From: Cornus controversa
Lineage: Eukaryota > Streptophyta > Magnoliopsida > Cornales > Cornaceae
DNA length: 64,000 nt
Reading direction: 5' to 3'
NCBI GenBank assembly: GCA_026545225.1
Contig: CM048845.1
Coordinates: 99,891,033 to 99,955,032, forward strand
This document shows positions 12,496 to 22,567 of this stretch, one piece after another. The translations under genes and the position numbers were made by a program. The notes below the pieces were generated by a model. The model saw nothing but the letters and a program-made list of their open reading frames with translations, ran no database searches and had not been told where the DNA came from. The stretch's first letter is position 1. The number at the start of each line of letters is the position of its first letter.

Positions 12496-13364
12496 CATTT
12501 GAGCTTGGCATAATAATGCCAAAAAAGGCAATCCAACGGTCGCGATTGGTTAAAAAATAAATCATGCGGTTCAAAATATCTTTTACTATCTACGATCAAA
12601 AATCACTCTTCCAATCTAAGATCTAACACTCACCATTCACTCCCACCAAAATTCAAATTTAAAACATTCTCCCCACTACTTTCTATATCACATTCTCTCA
12701 CTCATTCATTTTTTTTATTTCTTTTCTCTCTCCTCTTTTATCTCTCTCTCTTTTCTCTATTTTATATCACACTTTCCCTTTATGCTAGTCAATTATTTTG
12801 TGTGTGTGTTTTTTTTATATATTGTAGATCCAGAAGAAGGCCTGTAGTACCAGTACCACTTTCAACGGATTCAGCTTCACTGGCGACTTGTCGTGGAAAC
12901 TCTGGCAACAAACAAGAACGGAGGTTCAGCTCCGGTCATGGCCCACCCCTTGCTGGCGCTCCCTCGACACTTGCGGTGACCAGTCAACTACCAAGTTCAC
13001 CACCACCAGCTCAAAATCGTCTTAGAAGCCAAGTTTGCCACCACCAGCTCAGAATCGGCTTGGTCCACCACCACCACCACCACCAGTGCCCTAAGTAGCT
13101 CAGGTCGTCACCACCAAGCAAGAGGCTAAAGCCAAGATCACCACCACCAGCTCAAAATTGGCTTGATTCGGCTTCGTTGATAGTTGATATGTCGTTATAT
13201 CATTGATACTCTCTCTGTTCTTTGTCATATCTCTCTATATGCCATTTTTAAGTGTTACAACAGGTAAAAACATGAGGTATTCAGATGAAATGCTGAATTT
13301 TTAGCCCTTTGTAGATAGTTATTTATGTCATTCTTTTTGAGGTATTCAAGATGCACAATAATTG
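11467..13364 (+). repeat. Large direct repeat, copy 1
   Basis: Collinear with 15974-17825 at very high identity, from TTTTGTCCATGGCC to CAAGATGCACAATAATT. Both copies share the same internal landmarks: a GA tract near 11887, an AT microsatellite at about 12463-12493, a pyrimidine-rich promoter-like stretch (12680-12780), and a short CCACCA-rich segment (12960-13090). Copy 1 has an extra about 40-bp CCACCA-type repeat compared with copy 2. Both start at a TG, but the shared end is not CA, and no primer-binding site or polypurine tract flanks them. I therefore call a duplication rather than a long terminal repeat (LTR) pair, although LTRs remain possible. No convincing protein gene is visible inside. 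Confidence 0.85.
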
Positions 13365-14030
13365 TGTACCTTGGTATATGGATCGTCTCTATATTTATAA
13401 CAATTAAATGAAAACTTGTTCTAGTAGGACACTGATTCTTTGGTTCCTCAGACTTATTTGAAAATAAAAAAGCCCTGGTCAAAGCACACATCTTGTCCAC
13501 ATCACCTTAATCTCAACTTTCACATCATACGTTTCATAATTGGAGTCAAATACTCTATCAGATGCCTCATGTTCATGAGAGTCGCTCATCGGACCTTAGG
13601 AACACCTTGGCTGGTTCAGTGTGCTGTAAAAATGGACCCGGACCTAAGTAATTCTATTGAATCTCCATCTTGGTCCGAGGACTTAACACGAACCTATTAT
13701 GCTCCTAGGCTGGCCTATGGGGACCGACTCGAGCCGGGCCTAGTGGCTGGCCTACGTTTTGTGAGGATTTCTCCCGCTTGCAGCCTGATAAAGACGAGGA
13801 GTCTGACCTTTGATGCCCCTCTTTTTTATTGTAATATTTTTCTTCTGTGACATCTTTTCGTCTACAGTCATGTAATCATTTTCTCGATTAATAAAAGTTA
13901 TTTGTTGTCTCACTAAAATGTCCTCTGGCTTAAAAGACTTTTATGGCATAATCCTGCAAAAGAACTTACGCGATGGACTCACCTTGTTATTAGGTAAAAT
14001 AACCTTGAGCGGGCTCAGCCCTATATGGTC
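13365..14030. other. Non-coding spacer, possible retroelement 3' region
   Basis: Between the direct repeat and the minisatellite. It has a relatively GC-rich core (13600-13800), then 'attaataaaagttattt' and 'tgtaatattttt' (polyadenylation-like). The ORF at 13440-13850 shows no recognisable domain. It may be part of the untranslated 3' region of a decayed gypsy element. Confidence 0.35.
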
Positions 14031-14032
14031 AA

Positions 14033-15225
14033 TTGACCGTGTTCTCAGAATTTACTTATTCCGTCTTTTTCATTAAAGATCCCCTTTAGAGGTGTCCCTC
14101 CATAGGGTTCTTTGACAATGTTCTCAAGAATAATCCATCTCGCCTTTTTCGTTAAAGGCCCTCTTTAGAGGTGTGCTCTCATGGGGTTGTTTTAATAATG
14201 TTCTCAGAATTATTTTATCTCGCATTTTTCATTAAAGACCCTTTTTAGGGGTGTGTCCTCGTGTGGTTATTTAACAATGTTCTTGAAATTAATTCATCCC
14301 GCCTTTTTCATTAAAGGCCCTCTGCAGAGGTGTGCCCCCGTGGGGTTAATTAACAATGTTCTCAAAATTAATTCATCTCGCCTTTTTCATTAAAGGCTCT
14401 CTACAGAGGTGTGCCCCTGTGGGGTTGTTTAAAAATGTTCACGGAATTAATTCATCCCGTCTTTTTCATTATAAGCCCTCTTCAGAGGTGTACCCTCGTG
14501 GGGTTATTTGACAATATTTTCAAAATTAATTTATCCTGCCTTTTTTATTAAAGGCCCTCTGCAGAGGTGTGCCCCTGTGGGGTTGTTTAACAATATTCTT
14601 GAAATTAATTCATCCTGCCATTTTCATTAAAGGTTCTCTTCAGAGGTGTGCCCTTGTGGGGTTGTTTTAATAATGTTCTCTAAATTAATTCATCCTGCAT
14701 TTTTCATTAAAGGCCCTCTTTAGAAACGTGCCCCCGTGGGGTTGTTTAACAATGTTCTCAGAATTAATTCATCCCGCCCTTTTCATTAAAAGCCCTCTTC
14801 AGAGATGTTCTCCCATAGGGTTGTTTAATAATATTCTTATAATTAATTCATCCTGCCTTTTTCATTAAAGACCCTCTGTAGAAGTGTGCCCCCATGGGGT
14901 TGTTTAACAATATTCTCGAAATTAATTCATCCCCCATTTTTCATTAAAGGCCCTCTGCAGAGGTGTTCTCCTATGGGGTTGTTTAATAATATTCTCGAAA
15001 TTAATTTATCCCACCTTTTTCATTAAAGGTCCTTTTTAGAGGTGTACCCTCGTGGAGTTATTTGACAATGTTATCGGAATTAATTCATCCCGCCTTTTTC
15101 ATTAAAGGTCCTCTACAGAAGTGTGCCCCCATGAGATTGTTTAACAATGTTCTCGGAATTAATTCATCCTGCCTTTTTCATTAAATGCCCTACTTAGAGG
15201 TGTGCCCCCGTGGGGTTTATGCCTT
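14033..15225 (+). repeat. 79-bp minisatellite, 15 units
   Basis: The anchor CATTAAAG recurs at 14071, 14150, 14230, 14309, 14388, 14467, 14546, 14625, 14705, 14784, 14863, 14942, 15021, 15100 and 15179, a period of 79-80 bp throughout. Each unit carries CTCTGCAGAG (or a variant), GTGTGCCCCCGTGGGG, ACAATGTTCTCGAAATTAAT and TCATCCCGCCTTTTT. Plant Tat/Ogre-type Ty3/gypsy elements are known to carry tandem arrays in their 3' untranslated region, and the purine runs just downstream (15228-15330) fit that setting. Confidence 0.92.
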
Positions 15226-15227
15226 TA

Positions 15228-15335
15228 AGAAGGGGAGGTTTGATGCTCGACCTTTTAAGAAGGGGAGGTGTTGGCTCGACCCTTTAAGAATAGGAGATGT
15301 TGGCTCGACCCTTTAAAAAGGGGGGGTTTATTCTG
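15228..15335 (+). repeat. Short tandem purine-rich repeats, polypurine-tract-like
   Basis: Three to four copies of a unit of about 30-33 bp, containing TTTAAGAAGGGGAGGTGTTG or variants and GGCTCGACCC, lie directly after the 79-bp array. AAGGGGAGG|TG resembles a retroelement polypurine tract followed by an LTR start. Confidence 0.5.
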
Positions 15336-15973
15336 GACCAATATGCCCCCGGTCTTTGATTGTGAATAGTTCTGTATTCTCCCTTCAAGTTTTGCCAGCA
15401 TCAATTGGTTGATTTCAATGGAAGTAGGCCATGTTTTCTCCTGTGTTAACATGCTTATTGCCAGCGTTGGCGTTAACATTGATAATATCTTCATGTTGAT
15501 AAGAATCAGTTTTTCCGTGATTTTAGCAATCTGCCTTCAAAGAAAGTCAAAGCTAGATTTGGTCTCCCTTATCATCATTGCCTTGATTAGTTGGTAAAGG
15601 TTCCATCAATTCAAAAGTAACATATGTACCTTTAAATTCTCTATCATGGAGGTTACATTATATGCATTATTTCTTCAATATCTAGGTGTCGAAGTAACCA
15701 CCGGAGCTTAATTATTTTAAGAATGTGAGTGGCATCAGAAACAAACTCAAGCATGCTCTTTTTGCTGATGGTCGGTGGAAATGGGTTTAAGATTGGTTCA
15801 TTCGAGAACTTTGATGAACTTCAAACCAGAGATAGCAAAAGTCCTCTGTGGTCTTTAATTGTCCTTGCTCTTGATCTTGTTACATAATGTCGTTTCACTG
15901 GGATCGATCTATGCAGATCCCATCAGCAAATCATCAAGATGCTTATCACCAACCCAACGAGGTTCATACCAAT

Positions 15974-16965
15974 GTTTTTGTCCATGGCCTTTACTGATCA
16001 TGCTGGAGTTATCACCATTGAGCCTTATTTTACTGATCAACCAATGATATTGTCATCCTCATAGCTATCAACATTGATCCGAAAGCTTTACCCCTGATTT
16101 ATCATGGTCTATTTTATAGTTGATCTATGCCAAACTCAACACCGCTGATCTGTTGCGGCTCCATCATTGCCGATTCAGTTGCTCTAATCTCTCACCATTC
16201 GACAATGAACAATTGGGTTTATTTTTGTAAATATCAACAATCGGCCCACAAATCGTTAATTTGCCTCACCCAATTGTGAATTTTTGGGAATTTCTTATGA
16301 CTATGGTTGGATCAAACAAAAGAAAAGATCCCATAGCCAAAGATAATGATATAGCAGTCGCAGTCATTTGGTTGATTTTATGGCTAAAGTAAGAAGAGAG
16401 AGAGAGAGAGAGATTGAATCTGGGAAAGCTTTTTCTAGCTTTGTTTCTCTCTCTATAATCAATCAAGCATTTATTGCTTTTGGGTATGACGATGGCATTG
16501 AATTTACCTTTCTTGCTTGTGACATAGTCTGACAGCTATACATAGAGTAATCACGTCGCAACACTGCCGAGTTTCAAAGTAGACATAATTCTTCAAGGTA
16601 CTAGTAGACAATTCCATAAGGAATCAATAATTGATGAGACGTGACGGGCTTGAATAGTTTAATAAATATAACTAAGATAGGAAGATTTATCCTCCATTAT
16701 AACATGAATTCATTGACACGTGGCAATCATTGGAGATTGCCTCAATTCTCGTACTTGATGACTAGATACTTGAATCACTGCCAAAGCATAGACTTCGTGC
16801 ATAAATCCTTCAAGGAGATCGCTCTTTGAGGGTCATTTTTCACAGTTTCTACTGACACATCGCAGCAAAGAGATTCGGAGTTCGTATTTGTGCATCATGA
16901 TACGCGCCTGGCTAGTGCGATTCGTGCTACTATGCCGTTGCACTTATCTGCTTCAAAATTTTAAA

Positions 16966-17002
<37 letters not shown>

Positions 17003-17825
17003 CATTTGAGCTTGGCATAATAATGCCAAAAAAGGCAATCCAACGGTCGCGATTGGTTAAAAAATAAATCATGCGGTTCAAAATATCTTTTACTATCTAC
17101 GATCAAAAATCACTCTTCCAATCTAAGATCTAACGCTCACCATTCACTCCCACCAAAATTCAAATTTAAAACATTCTCCCCACTACTTTCTATATCACAT
17201 TCTCTCACTCATTCATTTTTTTTATTTCTTTTCTCTCTCCTCTTTTATCTCTCTCTCTTTTCTCTATTTTATATCACACTTTCCCTTTATGCTAGTCGAT
17301 TATTTTGTGTTTTTTTTTTATATATTGTAGATCCAGAAAAAGGCCTATAGTACCAGTACCACTTTCAACGGATTTAGCTTCACTGGCGACTTGCGGTGGA
17401 AATTCCGACAGTGAATGAGCACGGAGGTTCAACTCCGGTATTGGCCCACCCCTCGCTGGCGCTTCCTCGACACTTGCGGCGACCAGCCGACGGCCAAGTT
17501 CGCCACCACCAGCTCGGAATCGGCTTGGTCCAGCACCGCCACCACCAGCACCCTAAGCAGCCCAGGTTGCCACCACCAAGCAAAAGGCTGAAGCCAAGAT
17601 CACCACCACCAACTCAGAATTGGCTTGATTCGGCTTTGTTGACAGTTGATATGTTGTTATATCATTGATACTCTCTTTGTTCTCTGTCATATCTTTCTAT
17701 ATGCCATTTTTAAGTGTTACAACAGATAAAAGCATGAGGTATTCAAATGAAATGCTAAATTTTTAGCCTTTTGTAGATAGTTATTTGTGTCATTCTTTTT
17801 TAGGTATTCAAGATGCACAATAATT
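15974..17825 (+). repeat. Large direct repeat, copy 2
   Basis: The second copy of the sequence at 11467-13364, in the same orientation. The distance between copy starts is 4507 bp. Differences are scattered substitutions, a shorter CCACCA segment and small length changes in GA and TA runs. The sequences directly outside the shared block are unrelated. Confidence 0.85.
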
Positions 17826-18289
17826 CCATATTTCTATTAAGTAAGAAGTAGTAGTCATGTCATCTGCTCCAGCCGAGCTCCGACCACCAGTAGTCATCAG
17901 TCCTCCATCTTCAACCACCGTGAACCATCTGTCTATTTCTGTCTCAGTTTCTACCTCCCTCCTTACTATCTCCCTCCTTCTACCTCCCTCATTGCTACGA
18001 TTCAGTCTCGCAATTATTTTAGCACAATTAAAATTTCTCTTTAGTTGAGGCAAGAAAAGAACTCAATAGGGAATTTCGTGTTTTCTCTCCCTAGCCAATT
18101 GTTTGATCCAACACGACCTCAAAAGGAGATACTTGTGTTCGACCCATTGTTTACATCGAGCTAATACCATGGCTCTAGCACGCCTGCAAACATAGATAAT
18201 TAATCGGCCTACTTGGCTGACTAATTAAGACCGAAAATAAGGTACGATTACTACTAGCCTTCTAAGTTAAAAGATAGGATTACTTACCA

Positions 18290-19255
18290 TAAAGTTTGTC
18301 GAGCTTGTTAAAAGCATGGCCCTGCTTGAACCATTGTTAAGCCTTGGCCATTAAGAGGATGGGCAATGAATTTAATTGGTAAAAAAAATTCCTTCATTGT
18401 CCAAACAACACTATTGTATTCTTTTGGCCACATATTACTTTACTAAATGGGTCAAAGGCATAGCTTCGAAGGCATGCACCCAAAATGATGTAATTAATCT
18501 TGTTGAGAAACACATCATCCACAGGTTCAGTCTTTCCTAATCAATCACCACCTATAACAGTTTAGTGTTTGTTGGGGATGAATTTATAGCCTTTGCTAAA
18601 AAAAAAAAAGGATTAAATTGATCAATTCAGCCCCCATATTATGCCCAAATCAATGTCCAGGCCGAGGCATCCAACAAAGTCATTAAGAATAATATTGTTG
18701 AAAAGATAGTAGAAGATCGCCCTAAGAGGTGGCATGACTTGTGGTTTGATGCTTTGTCTGTATTTAGGACCTGTCAAAAGTCAAGTACAAACACTACCCC
18801 ATTTGTCTTGACGTACGTTCATGAGACAATATTATCCCTGGAGGTAACGTACTGTTAGGTCAATAAGGGTGGCTCGTCAAAACAATCTAATTTCCCAATA
18901 GTATAATGAAGTAATGTTCATTAAGTTAGATAAATTAGATGACGATCCATTGAGATCTCTAGACCATTTACCGGCCCAAACGAAGAGGTTTGCGAGGGCT
19001 TATAACAAGCATATCAAACCTAGGTCTTTTGGGGTTGGAGAGTTTGCTTGGAAAACTATCCTCCCTATTGGAACTAAAGATGACAAAGCTAGGAAAATGG
19101 TTCCCAAATTAGGACAGACCCTTGTGGTTCATGAAATCGTACAAAAGGGTGCTTATAGACTAAGTCGTCAATGGTTTTGTCCACCTTAAGGTTATCAACC
19201 ATCGATTCTGAAAGAAGTATTATCTCACTATGGACGAGACTGATATTGAAGGAAA
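18290..19255 (+). pseudogene. Ty3/gypsy integrase and pol C-terminus relic
   Basis: Frames in this stretch give the integrase core of plant gypsy elements: FTKWVKGIASKACTQNDVIN and HIIHRF (about 18430-18530), PYYAQINVQAEASNKVIKNN (about 18630-18690), VEDRPKRWHDL and TTPFVLTY (about 18705-18810). Then comes the integrase C-terminal tail at 18914-19189 (AYNKHIKPRSFGVGEFAWK, VPKLGQ..VVHEIVQKGAYRL). The residue where these enzymes have the first catalytic Asp (ATDYF) is Tyr (ATYYF), and several stops interrupt the frame, so it is dead. RT and RNase H are not seen upstream and no LTR pair is evident. A Tat/Athila-like lineage is likely but not proven. Confidence 0.8.
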
Positions 19256-19274
19256 AATGTTGCACCCATAACCT

Positions 19275-19635
19275 TAATGCTTCGTTTTGTATGCAACAAT
19301 GGAATGGAATGGAATGCCAATATTACCTTTTTAGATCCATTCCTTTATTTGGTAAGAAAAACTAAAGTGGGAATGACCATTCTGCATCATTTCTTTGGAA
19401 TGAAAAAGAATAAAAATTTCTTCCACTACTCAACCTATGGAATGGTCATTCCATTCCCAATAAACATAAAACTTAGTTACCAAAAATAATTTAATCATCA
19501 TTCCATTCCTACATCATTCCATGTTTGAAATCAAACAATAGAATGGGAATGATCATTCCATTCCTATTCTCATTCCATTCTCACTTTAATGAAATGTTCA
19601 TTTTATTCCATTGTTGCGTACTAAATGTAGCATAA
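19275..19635. mobile_element. Tourist-like MITE with TAA target duplication
   Basis: The element is 19278-19632 (355 bp). It begins TGCTTCGTTTTGTATGCAAC, and the reverse complement of its end is TGCTACATTTAGTACGCAAC, continuing AATGGAAT on both sides. It is flanked by TAA at 19275-19277 and 19633-19635. The interior is rich in ATTCCATTCC/GGAATGGAAT words on both strands. A 3-bp TAA duplication and short inverted ends fit the PIF/Harbinger (Tourist) type. Confidence 0.8.
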
Positions 19636-20311
19636 GTGTTGGTGTAAAACATGCACATTCACTATAAAGAAGTTGAGCTCTTGTACAATTTTTGTTTCTA
19701 TTAAATGCTTAAAATACAAGCTCATAGGATTCTCGGGCCATTCTATGGCCAGTTTTATTCACTTAGCAAATATTTATCTTATATTTAAACAGTTTTTCCT
19801 TTAGATTGTTTAAATTTAAGGTTCTTTGAAATCTCAAGGCACAAATTAACCAAGCTTAGTAAAGAGGTTGTTTGAACACTTGGGCAATTTTAATTGTTTG
19901 AGTTGAGGTTCATTGAAGTCTTTAGAAGGGAACAAATACTCGCATGAATCCTGTTTTGTTGATAGTTAAGTATATATGTATGTGTCCCTTAGGCCAGTGG
20001 CCAGTGGCCAGTCTTATTTTTATTATGAAGTTTGATTGAACTCCTCGACAATTTCTAATTGATTCAAAATAGGGTACATTCAAATCTTAAAGGCCGAGAT
20101 ATGGCCAAGACTTTACAAGTATCGAGTTTTCATTCGTTGGATGTGTAAGACTTTCATCCGTCGGATGTGCAAGGGGTATGATACTTTTGGAGTATTCAAA
20201 GTTCGATTAATAAATGTTTAATTTCCAAAGTCGTATTTTTCTCAACTCATTGAATGGCTATATACATTAGCAATATGGAAAAGATTTTAGCAATTAGCTA
20301 GAGTATACTTT
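19636..20311. other. Non-coding stretch
   Basis: No ORF or recognised repeat of note. It has a local 9-bp duplication 'ccagtggcc' near 19993, and a near-repeat around 20135-20165 (CATTCGTTGGATGTG and CATCCGTCGGATGTG). Confidence 0.4.
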
Positions 20312-21639
20312 GGGAGTTGATATTGGCGATCCACCATTATCTCTGACACTCCACTTCCATCTTTTTTAAAAATAAAATTACAAAGGTGTTTTTCTACTAT
20401 ACAATCTTTGATTCTTATATTTTTAATACCCTAATTGCCCTTATTTGATAAGGTTAGAATTCTTAGTTTCAAATTGCAATTTCTCTCTCACGTTCCCTCT
20501 CTTTTTTGGCATCAAAATACTTCTTCTCTCTCACATTCCCTTCCTCCTCAATGTTTAGAGGAAGTCATTGAAATTATTAAGACAAGCAGTATTGAAGAGA
20601 TTTGAAATCTATGAATCACTAAACCCTAATTTTCATAGTAATGTGATTTTTTTTTCTACTTTTTTCTTCAAGATATATTGCTTGAGTTGATTTTTGAAAT
20701 ATTATTTCTTCTTGTTGAATCAATTTATTAATATTTATTTTAAAAGTAGAAAAGTTTAGAGAGTATCGATCAAATGCATGTGATTAGGATAATAAAAGTT
20801 ACGTGATTATAGTTGGGAAGAAGTTGTTAATATAGATTATCTAAAGAAATATTAAAAAAGTATTTGAGTTGGAAACAAACATTATATCAATGAATAAAAC
20901 CTATTTGGAAAAAAATTAATTGTATTTGAAATCAAAAGAAAGTTTAATTTTACTTAAATAAAAATTATGATATATAGTTCTTTAAAGAAACTAAGGAAAG
21001 CTTTTTTATTTTAATAGGAAACTTTTAGAAATTAAAAGATGAAAAGAAAAAAATGACTCTATGAAATCATTTTTCAATTGTAGTTCTTTTAATTTAGCTA
21101 ATGAGCCTTTGTACCAAAATTTCAAAAAATAAAAATAAAAAAATTAATATGATGTTTTTCTTCCTACTTTTTATTTTTTTTCTCCTTCCTTTTTCTTTTG
21201 TTTGTTCACAAATTGATGATATGTTTCTAATTTTTAATTTATGAAAAATAAATTACACGTTTGGTAAGTAAAAAGACAATATTTCAAATTTTGGATTCTT
21301 TTAATTATATAGGATAGGGACATGAACACAAGTTTCAATTGAAAAATGTCTAAACTACTGTATCTAGGTGGTAATAAATGGATTGTTATATTGTAAACCT
21401 AAAGCACAAACAAAATCAATCACAAATTACTTGGGATAATAGATATGCCGTCAAAAAAACTTATTTTTAAGAAAAATAAAATAGAATTAGAATTGAGTCA
21501 TGATTTAGAAAGGCAATTAGGATATTAAAAATATAAGAATCAGAGATAGTATAGCATAAAACCATTTTTGTAATTTTACTTTATAAAATAATGGGAGTGG
21601 AGTGCCAGAGGATATTGGTGAGTGTTGATATCAGCTCCT
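20312..21639. mobile_element. Non-autonomous MULE-like element with long inverted ends
   Basis: Starts GGGAGTTGATATTGG. The reverse complement of its end starts AGGAGCTGATATCAA, and both continue to CACTCCAC, AAAATTACAAA and GATTCTTATATTTTTAAT, an inverted repeat of about 140 bp. The flanks GTATACTTT and TTATATTTT agree at 7 of 9 positions, a plausible decayed 9-bp target duplication. The interior is AT-rich and non-coding. Confidence 0.75.
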
Positions 21640-21651
21640 TATATTTTTCAT

Positions 21652-22500
21652 TAATATAAATGGTAAATTACTTTGATCTCCCTTGAAGTTTGCCCTTGTT
21701 ACTCTTAGATTAAACTTATTAAAAAAAATTCATCAACTACCCTTTAAGCTTGTTTAATGTAACTATCACCTCCCCTTTTAAGTTTGTTTTGAGGTAACTA
21801 TCACCTCTCCTCGCATTAGTTTGGACATTAGTTAACTTAAATATATAAAGTGAAAGGTCAAAATCATCCTTTTTGTTATAAAAGAATTAAATGAACCTTA
21901 TTCATTATTTCAATTTTTGTTATTAAAGTACATGGACCAAAATACCCTCACCATGATCGTTCGCAAATTCTCACATCTTTCATAGCCCTAGCCTAGGATA
22001 TTAGGAAAAAAAATGACGTCCTTTATTTTTTCTAACAATCCCAAACAATACCATAATTTTTCAGCATTAGTACCCTTCAAACAACGATGGATGCCCCCCC
22101 TTCACCTTCTCTATAACCACTCCAATCATCCCCTACCATCGCCACCACCAAATCTCCCACACAACCAGCCTCACGACCAGCAATCACCGCTGTCCATCAC
22201 ACCTCAAGTCAAGAAAGAACTATTTGGCATGAAACGATGAGTCTATCCATCACTGCCGAGTCTTTGCTATGAATCGTGAGGTCTAGAGAGAGGGATAGTG
22301 TGTTTTGGATGATAAATGACACTTATGGATTAAAAAAAAATAGATTTACTGTAATGGTAATGTGAGGGCATATATGTGCTTTTCTTTCCTTTATTTTTAT
22401 ATTAAAAATTATTAAAATAATTTAAGGGCAAAAAGGTCAAGTAGATTATAAATTAACAACGTTTGTTTAACCCGGTCATGCTAATTTACCCTAATATAAA
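21652..22500. mobile_element. Non-autonomous MULE with perfect 9-bp TSD
   Basis: The element is 21661-22491 (831 bp). It starts TGGTAAATTACTTTGATCTC and ends CATGCTAATTTACCC, the widespread plant MULE terminus GGGTAAATTA in inverted form. It is flanked by an exact 9-bp TAATATAAA at 21652-21660 and 22492-22500. The interior contains a short Pro/His-rich ORF (22013-22240) that shows no known domain. Confidence 0.88.
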
Positions 22501-22567
22501 AGAGCTATTATATTGCATAAAAATCCTAAGACCATGTTTGGACTGATCTATACATCAAAAGTATACG

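Noticed and set aside
12802-13098. ORF with a His run in the direct repeat
   Set aside because: The His run is a CCACCA microrepeat. Copy 2 does not keep the same frame, and no domain is visible.
11467-17825. Simple intact LTR retrotransposon
   Set aside because: The shared block does not end in CA, no primer-binding site or purine tract adjoins it, and the interior has no gag or pol. Left open as an alternative only.
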